A stretch of DNA of 64,000 nt, from NCBI RefSeq assembly GCF_026343185.1, contig NZ_JAPEMA010000001.1:4402001-4466000 (forward strand), read 5' to 3'. The stretch comes from Streptomyces sp. NBC_00091 (GTDB lineage: Bacteria; Actinomycetota; Actinomycetes; Streptomycetales; Streptomycetaceae). Position 1 is the first letter of the stretch. Each line of letters opens with the position of its first letter. Shown piece after piece: positions 22,259 to 33,282 of this stretch. Both the position numbers and the translations under genes were made by a program. The notes beneath the pieces are model-generated. The model was given only the letters and a program-made list of their open reading frames with translations. It did no database searches and was not told where the DNA came from.

Positions 22259-24181
22259 TCACAGCCCCTTCGTCTTGACGGTGATCGTGCTGCCCTCGGG
22301 CGCGCCCTGGCCACCGGGCACCGACTGGGTTTCCACCGTGCTGCTGAAGGAGAGGAAGGGGCGGTCCACCTTCACCTTGAAGCCCAGGGCCTCCAGGGTC
22401 TTGCGGGCCACGTCCACATCCTGGCCGGTGACGTCCGGCACCTGGACCTGGCGGGGCCCCTTGGACACGGTCAGCGTGACCGTGTCGCCCGCGGCGGCCT
22501 GGGTGCCGGCGGCGGCCGACTGGTTGGCGACCGTACCGGCGGGCGAGGCGGAGTTGACCTGCTCGGCGGCCGTCTCCACCCTCAGGCCGAGGCCCTCCAG
22601 GGCGGCCCGGGCCTGGTCGAGGGACCTGCCGGTGACGTTCGGGACGGGCACGGGGCGGCCCTTGCTGACGACGAAGGCGACCGCGGTGTCGGGGGCCCGC
22701 TTCTGCCCGCCCGCCGGGTCGGTGCTGATCACCGAGCCCTGGGCGACGTCCTGGCTGAACGCCTGGGTGACGATGCCGGGGGCCAGCCCCGCCTTCGACA
22801 GCTCCGCCTTGGCCTCCTCCAGCGGCCTGCCCTTGAGGTCGGGCACGCTGACCACCTCGGGGCCGCGGGAGACGGTCAGGGACACCGTGCCGTTGCCGCG
22901 GATCCGCTCGCCGCTGCCGGGGTCGCTCTCCATGACCGTCCCGCGGTCGAAGGCTTCGCTGAACTTCCGGTCGACCTTCTTGACGCCGAGGCTGGCGGCG
23001 GACAGCTCCGACCGGGCCTGGGCCTCCGTCTTGCCGAGGAGGTTGGGGACCTTGGTGAACTGCCCGGAGTTGATGTACCAGACGCCGGTGCCGAGGCCCA
23101 GCGCGAGCAGGATCCCCACCACAGTGAGGATCACCCCGCGCCGGGGCCCCCGCCGTCCCGGGGCCGCGTGCGGGGCCGGGGTGTGGTGCTGGTGCTGGGG
23201 CTGGGGGCGTTCCAGGCGGGAGGTGTGGTGCACGGGCTGCGGCTGCCCCACCGGGCGCGGGATCACGCTGGTGCGGTCCTCGGCGGCGGACCGCTCCGCG
23301 GCCCGCGCCTGCGGCGGTACGGCGTCCAGCTCGGCCTCGCCGAGCCGCGCCCGGGCCTCCCGGGCCAGCCCGAGCAGGGCCGCGGCATCGTAGGGGCGCA
23401 GCTCGGGGCTGCGGGCGGCGGCGTGCGCGACCAGCTCGTCGAGGGCGGCGGACAGCCCGGGGACGGCGGCCGAGGGGGGCGGCACGTCCTCGTTGAGGTG
23501 CTGGTACAGCACCTGGGCGGGGGTGCCGCCGGTGTGGGGCTTGGAGCCGGTGAGCATCTCGTACAGGACGACACCGCAGGCGTAGACGTCCACGCGGGTG
23601 TCGGTGACGCCGTCCTCGATCTGCTCGGGCGCGAGGTAGGAGACGGTGCCGAGGACGGAGCCGGTGGTGTTGGTGGCCGAGTCCACGGAGCGGACCAGGC
23701 CGAAGTCGGCCACCTTGACGCGGCCGTCGTCGCCGATCAGGACGTTCTCGGGCTTCATGTCCCGGTGCACGAAACCGGCCCGGTGGGCGGTGCCGAGGGC
23801 GGCGAGCACCGGCTCGAGGATGTCGAGCGCCGCCCGGGGCTGGAGCGCACCGCGCTCGCGCAGCACGTCGCGCAGGGTGCAGCCGGAGACGTACTCCATG
23901 GCGAGGTACGTGTACGGCCCGTCGGTGCCCTGGTCGAAGACGGCGACGACGTTCGGGTGCGCGAGGCGCGCCACGGACTTCGCCTCACGGATGAAGCGGT
24001 CGACGAAGGCGGCGTCGGCGGCGAGGTCCGGGTGCATGATCTTGAGCGCCAGGACCCGGTCGAGGCGGGTGTCGAAGGCCCGGTAGACCGTGGCCATGCC
24101 GCCGGCCGCGATACGGGCGTCGACGCGGTAGCGGCCGTCGAGCACGCGCCCGACGAGGGGGTCATCCAGGGTCGTATCCAC
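22259..24181 (-). CDS. pkaF: PASTA-domain Ser/Thr protein kinase (PknB/PkaF type)
   Basis: 640 residues from GTG 24181. The N-terminal kinase domain (about residues 15-275) has the glycine loop AAGGMATVYRAFD, LALKIM (Lys), HRDMKPENVL, VADFGLVRS and LAPEQIEDG. A Pro/His-rich juxtamembrane linker follows, then one transmembrane helix (GVILTVVGILLALGLGTGVW), then four extracellular PASTA repeats starting near KVPNLLGK, SVPDLKGR, PVPNVTGR and QVPDVTGQ. PASTA domains bind muropeptides or lipid II, so the kinase senses cell-wall state. Corresponds to SCO2110 (PkaF) in S. coelicolor. It is followed 7 bp later by nfo. Confidence 0.93.
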   Translation of the reverse strand: MDTTLDDPLVGRVLDGRYRVDARIAAGGMATVYRAFDTRLDRVLALKIMHPDLAADAAFVDRFIREAKSVARLAHPNVVAVFDQGTDGPYTYLAMEYVSGCTLRDVLRERGALQPRAALDILEPVLAALGTAHRAGFVHRDMKPENVLIGDDGRVKVADFGLVRSVDSATNTTGSVLGTVSYLAPEQIEDGVTDTRVDVYACGVVLYEMLTGSKPHTGGTPAQVLYQHLNEDVPPPSAAVPGLSAALDELVAHAAARSPELRPYDAAALLGLAREARARLGEAELDAVPPQARAAERSAAEDRTSVIPRPVGQPQPVHHTSRLERPQPQHQHHTPAPHAAPGRRGPRRGVILTVVGILLALGLGTGVWYINSGQFTKVPNLLGKTEAQARSELSAASLGVKKVDRKFSEAFDRGTVMESDPGSGERIRGNGTVSLTVSRGPEVVSVPDLKGRPLEEAKAELSKAGLAPGIVTQAFSQDVAQGSVISTDPAGGQKRAPDTAVAFVVSKGRPVPVPNVTGRSLDQARAALEGLGLRVETAAEQVNSASPAGTVANQSAAAGTQAAAGDTVTLTVSKGPRQVQVPDVTGQDVDVARKTLEALGFKVKVDRPFLSFSSTVETQSVPGGQGAPEGSTITVKTKGL

Positions 24182-24360
24182 CCGGCGATTCTACGAGCCC
24201 CTCCACTACGCCCGGCCGGGGTGTCCATGCTTGCAGCGCAGCCGTGACGTGGAGGGGGTGCGGGGCTTGCGGCGCGGGCCCGCTATCTCCCCCTCGAGGG
24301 GTGGGGGTGGGCGGTGGCTGCCCAGCCGGCACCCCGCCTCCCGACCCCCGCCCCGCCCCT

Positions 24361-26539
<2,179 letters not shown>

Positions 26540-26549
26540 GGGCGTCCAG

Positions 26550-26641
26550 CCCCTCCCTTCGCCGGCATGACCCGGATCAGGTTCGTACGGTCGGAGGCCG
26601 TCCAGCCTCCCTCTCAGCCCGGTGCGCCCGGACTCCCGCGA
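26550..26641 (-). ncRNA. TPP riboswitch (THI element) controlling thiO-thiS-thiG
   Basis: On the leftward strand the conserved blocks appear in order: GGGAGTCCGGG (P1/P2 5'), CACCGGGCTGAGAGGGAGG (CUGAGA box), a variable P3 arm, and CCTGATCCGGGTCATGCC followed by GGCGAAGGGA (CUGAUC and GAAGGGA). It ends about 10-15 nt before the thiO ATG, next to its ribosome-binding region. Thiamine pyrophosphate should therefore shut off translation or transcription of the operon. Confidence 0.95.
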
Positions 26642-26740
26642 TAGGTACGGTGGCCAGACTAACCCCGGCGCCGGAGCCGGGTAAGGCTGCCTCCCCGCCC
26701 TCTATTCCTGACGGTACGTCAGTTCATTAGGCTGGGCCGC

Positions 26741-27961
26741 GTGAGCCAACAGACCGAACAGACGAAGCCCGGTGTCGTGATCGCCGGCGCCGGAATGGCC
26801 GGCGTGCAGACCGCCGTGGCCCTGCGGGAGCAGGGCTACGACGGCCCCGTGACCCTGCTGGGCGCCGAACCGCACCAGCCCTATGACCGGCCCCCGCTGT
26901 CCAAGGCGGTACTGCTCGGCAAGGCCGAGGACTCCGCCTTCGAGGTGGACTTCGAGGGCCTGGGCATCGACCTGCGGCTGGGCGTCGAGGTCACCGGGCT
27001 GCGGGCGCCGGCGCGCGAGATCGACACCGAGGCCGGCCCGGTCCCGTACGAGGTCCTCGTGCTGGCCACCGGTGCCCGGCCGCTGACCCTGCCCGGCACC
27101 GAGGGGATCCCGCACGTCCACCTGCTGCGCACCCTCGACGACGCCGCCCGGCTGCGCCCGGTACTGGCGGCGGCCCCCGAGGTGGTGGTCGTCGGGGCCG
27201 GCTGGATCGGCGCCGAGTTCGCGACCGCGGCCCGCGAGGCCGGCTGCGCCGTGGCGGTGGTCGAGGCCGCGGACCGGGTCCTGGCCGGGGCCCTGCCCGC
27301 CGAGGTCACCGCCCCGATGGCCCGGTGGTACGCCGAGGCCGGGGCCACGCTGCTCACCGGCGCGAAGGTCGCCGGGATCGAGGAGGGCCGGGTCCGGCTG
27401 GCGGACGGCCGCGAGCTGCCCGCCGCGGCCGTCGTCGTCGGCATCGGCGCCCGGCCCGCCACCGACTGGCTCCCCGGCACCGGGATCGAGCTCGGCCCCG
27501 ACGGCTCCGTCACCGCCGACGCGTACCTGCGCACCTCCCTGCCCGGGGTCTACGCGGTCGGCGACTGCTCCTCCTTCCCGTCGGCCCGCTACGGCAAGCG
27601 GCTGCTGGTCCACCACTGGGACAACGCCCTCCAGGGCCCCCGGGCGGTCGCGGCGAACATCATCGCCGGGGAGGCCGTGCAGGCCTACGACCCCGTGCCG
27701 TACTTCTGGTCCGAGCAGTTCGGCCGGTTCGTCCAGTACGCGGGCCACCACGGCGGGGCCGACACCCTGCTGTGGCGCGGCGACCCGGCCGCCCCCACCT
27801 GGTCGGTGTGCTGGCTGCGCGGGGGCGCGCTGGTCGCCGTCCTGGCCGTGGGCCGCCCCCGGGACCTGGCGCAGGGCCGCAAGCTGATCGAGACGGCCGT
27901 CCGCGTCGATCCGGCCAAGGTCGCGGACCCGGGTGTTCCGCTGAAGTCGGCCCTGGTCTGA
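26741..27961 (+). CDS. NAD(P)/FAD-dependent oxidoreductase (ferredoxin-reductase / BphA4 type)
   Basis: 406 residues from GTG 26741. Two dinucleotide folds are present: GVVIAGAGMAGVQTAVALRE (FAD) at the N-terminus and VVVVGAGWIGAEFATAARE (NAD(P)H) in the middle, with the FAD-closing VYAVGDCSSFP. The C-terminal quarter (YDPVPYFWSEQFGRFVQY onward) is the Reductase_C domain of ferredoxin reductases that serve oxygenases and P450s. No ferredoxin or oxygenase gene is adjacent, so the partner is elsewhere. Divergent from thiOSG, with about 100 bp between the riboswitch and this start. Confidence 0.88.
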   Translation: MSQQTEQTKPGVVIAGAGMAGVQTAVALREQGYDGPVTLLGAEPHQPYDRPPLSKAVLLGKAEDSAFEVDFEGLGIDLRLGVEVTGLRAPAREIDTEAGPVPYEVLVLATGARPLTLPGTEGIPHVHLLRTLDDAARLRPVLAAAPEVVVVGAGWIGAEFATAAREAGCAVAVVEAADRVLAGALPAEVTAPMARWYAEAGATLLTGAKVAGIEEGRVRLADGRELPAAAVVVGIGARPATDWLPGTGIELGPDGSVTADAYLRTSLPGVYAVGDCSSFPSARYGKRLLVHHWDNALQGPRAVAANIIAGEAVQAYDPVPYFWSEQFGRFVQYAGHHGGADTLLWRGDPAAPTWSVCWLRGGALVAVLAVGRPRDLAQGRKLIETAVRVDPAKVADPGVPLKSALV

Positions 27962-28029
27962 CGGGGCCCCGGCCCCGGACGGACGGGGCCGGGTACCGGC
28001 AGCCCGCCCGAGGTGGCAGGCTTGTGCCC

Positions 28030-28395
28030 GTGACCGAGATTGACGCAAAGATCGATGCCCTTGTCCCCTCCTGGCTGTACCTCCCCGACATCGCGGAGAT
28101 GCTCGACATCGAGGTGACCCGGGTCCGCCAGATGGTCAAGGAAGGACAGCTGATCGCCGTACGCCGGGGCGAGAACCGCGCCCTGCAGGTTCCGGCGCAG
28201 TTCATCGACGGCGACAAGGTCGTCAAGGGGCTCGTCGGCCTGCTGACCGTGCTGCGTGACGACCGGTTCTCCGACGAGGAGATGCTGGAGTGGCTCTTCA
28301 CCGAGGACCCGACCCTGCCCGGCACCCCCGTGCAGGCGCTGCGCGAGAATCGCGGCACGGAGGTCAAGCGCCGCGCCCAGGCGCTCGCCCTCTGA
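28030..28395 (+). CDS. Rv2175c-family DNA-binding protein
   Basis: 121 residues from GTG 28030 (GGCAGG 9 nt upstream); GTG 28024 would add two residues. The N-terminal part has a MerR/excisionase-like helix-turn-helix ([20 protein letters not shown]) with a short wing ([14 protein letters not shown]). The C-terminal part ([13 protein letters not shown] to [16 protein letters not shown]) matches the Rv2175c C-terminal domain. In M. tuberculosis Rv2175c is a small DNA-binding protein phosphorylated by the PknL kinase. A PASTA kinase lies 4 kb away here, but a link is speculative. No paired kinase gene is adjacent. Confidence 0.85.
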   Translation: MTEIDAKIDALVPSWLYLPDIAEMLDIEVTRVRQMVKEGQLIAVRRGENRALQVPAQFIDGDKVVKGLVGLLTVLRDDRFSDEEMLEWLFTEDPTLPGTPVQALRENRGTEVKRRAQALAL

Positions 28396-28465
28396 CCGGC
28401 TGATCCACAGGTGTGCGGGCCGATCCCGTCGGCCCGCACACCGCCACCACCACGGGGGTACTCCC

Positions 28466-29104
28466 ATGCAGCAGCTGTCCGACGCCCGGCTCTACCTGTG
28501 CACGGACGCACGCAAGCGGCAGGGCGACCTCCCCGAGTTCCTCGACGCCGCCCTGGCCGGCGGCGTGGACATCGTCCAGCTCCGCGACAAGGGCATGGAG
28601 GCCGGCGAGGAACTCGAACACCTCCAGGTCTTCGCCGAAGCCGCCCGCCGCCACGGCAAGCTCCTCGCGGTCAACGACCGCGCCGACGTCGCGCACGCCA
28701 TCGGCTCCGACGTCCTGCACCTGGGCCAGGGCGACATCCCCGTGCCCGCCGCCCGCGCGATCCTGGGCGGGGGAGTGCTGATAGGCCGTTCCTGCCACGC
28801 CGAGTCCGAGGTGGACGCCGCCGTCGCCGAGCCCGGCGTGGACTACTTCTGCACCGGCCCCTGCTGGCCCACCCCCACCAAGCCCGGCCGCCACGCCCCC
28901 GGCCTCGACCTCGTCCGGTACACGGCCTCCCTGGAGCAGGACCGCCCCTGGTTCGCGATCGGCGGCATCGACCGCGCCAATCTGGACGAGGTGCTGGACG
29001 CCGGAGCCACCCGCGTCGTCGTCGTACGGGCGATCACCGAAGCCTCGGACCCCCAGGCGGCCGCCGCCGAACTCTCCAAGCTGATCCGCGCCCGCCTGGC
29101 CTAG
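28466..29104 (+). CDS. thiE: Thiamine-phosphate synthase ThiE
   Basis: 212 residues from ATG 28466. It joins hydroxymethylpyrimidine pyrophosphate with thiazole phosphate to give thiamine monophosphate. TIM-barrel signatures: [17 protein letters not shown] (pyrophosphate-binding Arg and Lys), [27 protein letters not shown] strand, [27 protein letters not shown] and [19 protein letters not shown]. It is separated from thiOSG by two unrelated rightward genes and has no TPP riboswitch of its own, so it is probably expressed constitutively or with the upstream gene, 70 bp away. Confidence 0.95.
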   Translation: MQQLSDARLYLCTDARKRQGDLPEFLDAALAGGVDIVQLRDKGMEAGEELEHLQVFAEAARRHGKLLAVNDRADVAHAIGSDVLHLGQGDIPVPAARAILGGGVLIGRSCHAESEVDAAVAEPGVDYFCTGPCWPTPTKPGRHAPGLDLVRYTASLEQDRPWFAIGGIDRANLDEVLDAGATRVVVVRAITEASDPQAAAAELSKLIRARLA

Positions 29105-29116
29105 TGTCCAAAAACG

Positions 29117-29133
29117 TGTCCAATGGATGGACA
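29117..29133. promoter_or_regulatory. Inverted repeat TGTCCA-n5-TGGACA upstream of metF
   Basis: A 17-bp dyad (29117-29133) with a third half-site TGTCCA at 29105-29110, 40 bp before the metF start. It has the form of a repressor or activator operator, but I cannot name the regulator. No SAM, SAH or cobalamin riboswitch fits in the 68-bp thiE-metF gap. Confidence 0.35.
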
Positions 29134-29172
29134 GCGCTTCGGCGTCCGCCGGGGCGCGTCTAACCTGCCCGT

Positions 29173-30087
29173 ATGGCCCTTGGTACCGCTTCCACCTGGT
29201 CGGATCGTGCACACACGGTCCGCGACCTCCTCGCGTCCGGAAGCTCGTATTCCTTCGAGTTCTGGGCCCCCAAGACCGAGAAGGGCGAGCGCAACCTCTG
29301 GAACGCGCTCCGCCGGATCGAGGCGGTCTCCCCGAGTTTCGTCTCCGTCACGTACGGAGCCGGCGGCTCCACCCGGGGCGGCACCGTCCGCGCCACCCAG
29401 CAGATTGCCGCCGACACCACCCTGACGCCCGTCGCGCACCTCACCGCGGTGGACCACTCCATCGCCGAGCTGCGCCACGTCATCGGCCAGTTCGCCGACG
29501 CCGGGATCCGCAACATGCTCGCCCTGCGCGGAGACCCGCCGGGCGACCCCATGGGCCCCTGGGTCAAGCACCCCGAGGGCGTGGACTACGCGGCCGACCT
29601 GGTGCGCCTGCTCAAGGAGTCCGGCGACTTCTGCGTCGGCGTCGCGGCCTTCCCCGAGATGCACCCCCGCTCGGAGGACTGGGACACGGACATCCGGCAC
29701 TTCGTGGACAAGTGCCGCGCCGGTGCGGACTACGCCATCACCCAGATGTTTTTCGATCCCGAGAATTATCTGCGGCTTCGCGACAGCGTCGAGAAGGCCG
29801 GCTGCGAGACCCCGATCATCCCCGAGGTCATGCCTGTTGTGGGCATCAAGCAGCTCGACCGGCTGCCCCAACTCAGCACCGCGGTCTTCCCCGAGGACGT
29901 CAAAGAGCGCATGCTCGCCGTCAAGGACGATCCGGCCGCTGTACGCTCCATTGGCATCGAGTTCGCCACGGAGTTCTGCGCGCGGCTGCTGTCCGAGGGT
30001 GTCCCCGGACTGCACTTCATCACGCTGAACAATTCCACGGCGACTCTCGAAATCTACGAGAACCTGGGCCTGCACCAGCGGGCCTGA
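29173..30087 (+). CDS. metF: 5,10-methylenetetrahydrofolate reductase
   Basis: 304 residues. An FAD-containing TIM-barrel enzyme reducing methylene-THF to methyl-THF for methionine synthesis. Family signatures: [17 protein letters not shown] (catalytic Glu), [59 protein letters not shown] (FAD contacts), PIIPEVMPV and [20 protein letters not shown]. The catalytic Glu and substrate Asp are present. The rightward gene follows thiE by 68 bp that hold a dyad operator candidate, and the next gene encodes an unrelated membrane protein. Confidence 0.95.
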   Translation: MALGTASTWSDRAHTVRDLLASGSSYSFEFWAPKTEKGERNLWNALRRIEAVSPSFVSVTYGAGGSTRGGTVRATQQIAADTTLTPVAHLTAVDHSIAELRHVIGQFADAGIRNMLALRGDPPGDPMGPWVKHPEGVDYAADLVRLLKESGDFCVGVAAFPEMHPRSEDWDTDIRHFVDKCRAGADYAITQMFFDPENYLRLRDSVEKAGCETPIIPEVMPVVGIKQLDRLPQLSTAVFPEDVKERMLAVKDDPAAVRSIGIEFATEFCARLLSEGVPGLHFITLNNSTATLEIYENLGLHQRA

Positions 30088-30139
30088 TCGGCCGTCTCCC
30101 CGATTCCCGCGCGGGCGGCCGTACCGAGAGGGGCCTTGC

Positions 30140-31036
30140 ATGGGAATGACGGTCCTCTACATCGCGTTCGGTTTCGTCGCGTTGTGGCTGCTTGCCGAGG
30201 TCCTGATGCAGTACAAGGCCCGGCTGCGCTGGCGCCTGCTCGCCTTCACCGGCTTCGTCGGAGTGGTGGCCGGGGTGGTACTGCCGTCGGTGCTCGTGAT
30301 CGCCGCCGGCGCGACCGCGTTCGCCGTCGGCCAGACCCTGGTCACGCTCTCCTTCCGCAAGGGCTTCGTGGCCGGCTGGGCGCTGCGCCGCGGCGGAGCG
30401 CCCGCACCGCAGGAGGCGCAGAGCAGACGCCGCCGCTCCGGGAGCGGACCGCGCCCGGAGCCCGCGCTGGAGGTGACCGGGCTGGAGTACGCCTCCCAGG
30501 GCCAGGCCCCCGCCGGGGACACCGGGCCCGCCGACGCGGTGTTCACCCCGCAGCCGGTGCCGGAGGAGACCGGCTCGTACGGGATACAGAGCTTCGTCCC
30601 CCAGCAGCCCCAGCAGCCCGGGCAGTCCCAGCAGCCCGCCGCCGGGGCACCCTTCGCCTCGCCGTACGCCACGCCCGAGCAGGACGCCCACCAGTACGCG
30701 GCCTACTACGACCCGCAGCAGGGACAGGGCGGCTACGACTACTCCGGCGGCTACCCCGGGGGCGAGCAGCAGGTCTACGCCGCCTACTCGGACCCGTACA
30801 TCGGCACCGGCGGCGAGGTCTCCCCGGCCCCGCCCTACGACGGCACCGGCTACCAGCCGTACGCCGACCCGGCGCAGCAGCAGTACTCCATGGACACCCC
30901 GCCCGGCGGGGTCTGGGTCCCGCAGCAGCGCGCCACCGACGCCGCCCCGCAGCCCTACCCGGAGCAGGACCCGCAGCAGCCGCCGCAGGGGTACCCGTAC
31001 CAGGGCAACGGGGAGTACGGCCAGTACCGCCACTGA
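30140..31036 (+). CDS. Membrane protein with long Gln/Pro/Tyr-rich C-terminal tail
   Basis: 298 residues from ATG 30140. Three hydrophobic segments lie in the first 85 residues (VLYIAFGFVALWLLAEVLM, LLAFTGFVGVVAGVVLPSVL, LVIAAGATAFAVGQTLVTL). After them comes a basic RRRRSGSG patch and about 190 residues of low-complexity sequence rich in Gln, Pro, Gly and Tyr (for example YDPQQGQGGYDYSGGY). Such tails are intrinsically disordered and could condense or bind partners. This type of protein is conserved in Streptomyces at this locus, downstream of metF, but its role is unknown. If the N-terminus is outside, the basic patch after the third helix puts the tail in the cytoplasm. Confidence 0.75.
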   Translation: MGMTVLYIAFGFVALWLLAEVLMQYKARLRWRLLAFTGFVGVVAGVVLPSVLVIAAGATAFAVGQTLVTLSFRKGFVAGWALRRGGAPAPQEAQSRRRRSGSGPRPEPALEVTGLEYASQGQAPAGDTGPADAVFTPQPVPEETGSYGIQSFVPQQPQQPGQSQQPAAGAPFASPYATPEQDAHQYAAYYDPQQGQGGYDYSGGYPGGEQQVYAAYSDPYIGTGGEVSPAPPYDGTGYQPYADPAQQQYSMDTPPGGVWVPQQRATDAAPQPYPEQDPQQPPQGYPYQGNGEYGQYRH

Positions 31037-31085
31037 CGCCGGACCGGGGCGGGGCGAGGGCCCGGGCCCTGTCCCGGGACGGGGC

Positions 31086-32519
31086 TCACTGCGAGCCCCG
31101 GAACTCCGCCCCCTCCACGATCAGCCCGGCCACCAGGGCCCCCGTCATCCCGGCGTGCGCGAGCCCGCCGCCGGGGTGCGCCCAGCCGCCCGCCAGGTAC
31201 AGCCCGGGGAGGGCCGTCGTGTTGGCCGGGTACAGCAGCCGCCCGCCGTCCCCCGGCAGGGCCGGCGCCGGCACCGATCCGCCGCGCGCGCCCGTGGCCG
31301 CCTCCACGTCCGCCGGGGTGCGCACCTCCTGCCACAGCAGGCGCCCCCGAAGCCCCGGGACGGCCCGTGCGGCGAGGTCCAGCAGCTTCTCCGGGTCCGG
31401 GACCGGCGCCCCGCCCGCGGGGCCGCACACGGCGCTGACGGTGACCGCCTCGTGGTCCGCGTCGGGCCGGGTCGCCGGGTCGTCCGGGCGCAGCACCGTG
31501 ACCAGCCGGACGCCCGCCGAGCCGGGGGAGTGCACCAGAGTGCGGTGGACGGCGTCCGCCGGGCGGGCGCCGCGCAGGGCCAGCAGCAGGGTCAGCCGCC
31601 CGGGCAGCTCCGCCCCCTTGGCCGGTACGCCGCCCCGCGGCCGGGGCACGGAGCCGCTCGGCAGCTGCCTCGGGTCGATCCCGCAGACGACGGAGTCGGC
31701 GGCCACCTCGGTACCGTCGGCCAGCCGCACCCCGGCCGCCCTGCCGTCGCGGCTCAGGACCGCGCGTACGGGCGAGCCGAAGACGAACTCCACCTTCCGC
31801 TCCCGGCAGCGCTCGTAGACGGCGGTGGCCAGCTCGCGCATGCCGCCCATGACGTACCAGCTGCCGAAGGTCTGCTCCATGTACGGCAGCGCGGCCGCCG
31901 CGGCGGGCGCCGCGTCGGGGTCCAGCCCGTACGCCTGGACCCGTCCGGCCAGCAGCTCGCCGAGCCCGCCGCCCAGCTCGCGCCGGGCCACCTCGGCCAG
32001 CGTCGGCGTACGGCGGCGCAGCAGGCCGCTCCCGCGCAGGGCCGGGTACGGGTCGCTGCCCAGCACCTGCCAGTCGGGGCGCAGCGGCTCCTCCAGCAGG
32101 GGGCGGCGGGTGGCGTCCCAGGTGTCGCGGGCCCGGCCCAGCAGGGCGTTCCAGCGCTCCCCGGCGCCCGCGCCGAAGGTCTCGTCGAGGGCGGCGGCGA
32201 CCCCGCCCCGGGAGGCGCCCGGGAGGGTGACGGCGGCGCCGTCCAGGACGTGCCGGACGGCGGGGTCCAGCTGGACCATGTCGACGCAGTCCTCGAGCGG
32301 CCGCTTGCCGGTCTTCACGAACAGGTCGCGGTAGACGGCGGGCAGGTGCAGCAGCCCCGGCCCGGTGTCGAAGGCGAAGCCGTCCCGCTGGAACCGGCCG
32401 ACGGAGCCCCCGTAGGTGGTCCCGCGTTCGTACACCGTCACCTGGTGCCCCGCCACGGCCAGCCGGGCCGCCGTCGCCATCGCGCCCATGCCGGCGCCGA
32501 TCACCGCAATTCTTGCCAT
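31086..32519 (-). CDS. Phytoene-desaturase-like (CrtI family) FAD oxidoreductase
   Basis: 477 residues from ATG 32519 (MARIAVIGAGMGA). FAD-binding RIAVIGAGMGAMATAARLA opens the protein, followed by GSVGRFQRDGFAFDTGPGLLHLP, typical of CrtI/phytoene desaturase relatives and protoporphyrinogen-oxidase-like amine oxidases. The C-terminal FAD motif is LPGLYLAGGWAHPGGGLAHA with a following AGMTGALVAGLI. No carotenoid genes are nearby, so the substrate may not be a carotenoid. It is leftward, 31 bp after the DUF4126 gene, and convergent with the Q-rich membrane protein gene. Confidence 0.82.
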   Translation of the reverse strand: MARIAVIGAGMGAMATAARLAVAGHQVTVYERGTTYGGSVGRFQRDGFAFDTGPGLLHLPAVYRDLFVKTGKRPLEDCVDMVQLDPAVRHVLDGAAVTLPGASRGGVAAALDETFGAGAGERWNALLGRARDTWDATRRPLLEEPLRPDWQVLGSDPYPALRGSGLLRRRTPTLAEVARRELGGGLGELLAGRVQAYGLDPDAAPAAAAALPYMEQTFGSWYVMGGMRELATAVYERCRERKVEFVFGSPVRAVLSRDGRAAGVRLADGTEVAADSVVCGIDPRQLPSGSVPRPRGGVPAKGAELPGRLTLLLALRGARPADAVHRTLVHSPGSAGVRLVTVLRPDDPATRPDADHEAVTVSAVCGPAGGAPVPDPEKLLDLAARAVPGLRGRLLWQEVRTPADVEAATGARGGSVPAPALPGDGGRLLYPANTTALPGLYLAGGWAHPGGGLAHAGMTGALVAGLIVEGAEFRGSQ

Positions 32520-32550
32520 GCGGCTGAGCCTATCGAGCGAGGTCAGCGGC

Positions 32551-33177
32551 TCAGCCGGGCGGTGCCCCGCCGACGGCGCGGGCCGCCGCTGCCAGCCGTT
32601 TCTCCTCACGGCGCTGGGCGCGCCGTCGCCGGAAGCGGCGGATCCGGCTCCACAGGTAGACCAGCAGGGCCAGGCCGATGACCAGCAGCACGGCCGCGAT
32701 GATCGCGGCGGCCTGCGGATTGAACATGGCGAAGGTGACGATGCCGCCCACGCCCAGGTCCTCGGCGGTGCTCAGCGCGATGTTGCTGAACGGCTCGGGC
32801 GAGGTGTTGACCGCCATCCGGGTGCCGGCCTTGACGAAATGGCTGGCCAGGGCGGTGGATCCGCCGACCGCGCCGGCGGCGAGGTCGGAGAGCGAGCCGC
32901 TCTGCCCGGCCAGGAGGGCGCCGACCACGGCGCCGGAGACGGGCCGGATCACGGTGTGGACGGTGTCCCACAGGGAGTCCACGTACGGGATCTTGTCGGC
33001 CACGGCCTCGCACAGGAACAGCACGCCCGCCACGACCAGGACATCGGTGCGCTGGAGCGAGGCCGGTACCTCGTCGGTCAGTCCGGTCGCGCCGAAGATG
33101 CCGAGCAGGAGGATCACGGCGTACGCGTTGATCCCACTGGCCCAGCCGCTGGTGAAGACCAGGGGGAGCACACTCAT
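32551..33177 (-). CDS. DUF4126 integral membrane protein
   Basis: 208 residues from ATG 33177 (MSVLPLVFTSGWASG). Several hydrophobic helices are seen: the first at WASGINAYAVILLLGIFGA, others at VLVVAGVLFLCEAVAD, VSGAVVGALLAGQ, AAGAVGGSTALASHFVKAG and AAAIIAAVLLVIGLALLVYL. The FVKAGTRMAVNTSPEP and DKIPYVDSLWDTVHT stretches are hallmarks of DUF4126. It ends in a very basic tail (RRFRRRRAQRREEKR). It is probably cotranscribed with the CrtI-like gene downstream. Function is unknown. Confidence 0.82.
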   Translation of the reverse strand: MSVLPLVFTSGWASGINAYAVILLLGIFGATGLTDEVPASLQRTDVLVVAGVLFLCEAVADKIPYVDSLWDTVHTVIRPVSGAVVGALLAGQSGSLSDLAAGAVGGSTALASHFVKAGTRMAVNTSPEPFSNIALSTAEDLGVGGIVTFAMFNPQAAAIIAAVLLVIGLALLVYLWSRIRRFRRRRAQRREEKRLAAAARAVGGAPPG

Positions 33178-33282
33178 TTGCCCAGGATGCCGCAGCACGG
33201 GTGATCCGGCAGGCAGAAACGGTGAGGGGACGGCCGCGAGCGCGCGGCCGTCCCCTCACCGACGGAATGTGTACGGGGCTGG

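Noticed and set aside
22259..24181. PASTA kinase considered part of the dcw cluster
   Set aside because: It lies over 20 kb from rsmH and on the opposite strand, beside nfo. Its link to the cell wall is functional rather than by operon.
28030..28395. Treating the Rv2175c-like gene as an antitoxin or phage excisionase
   Set aside because: The C-terminal domain fits the chromosomal actinobacterial Rv2175c family and no toxin or prophage genes are adjacent.
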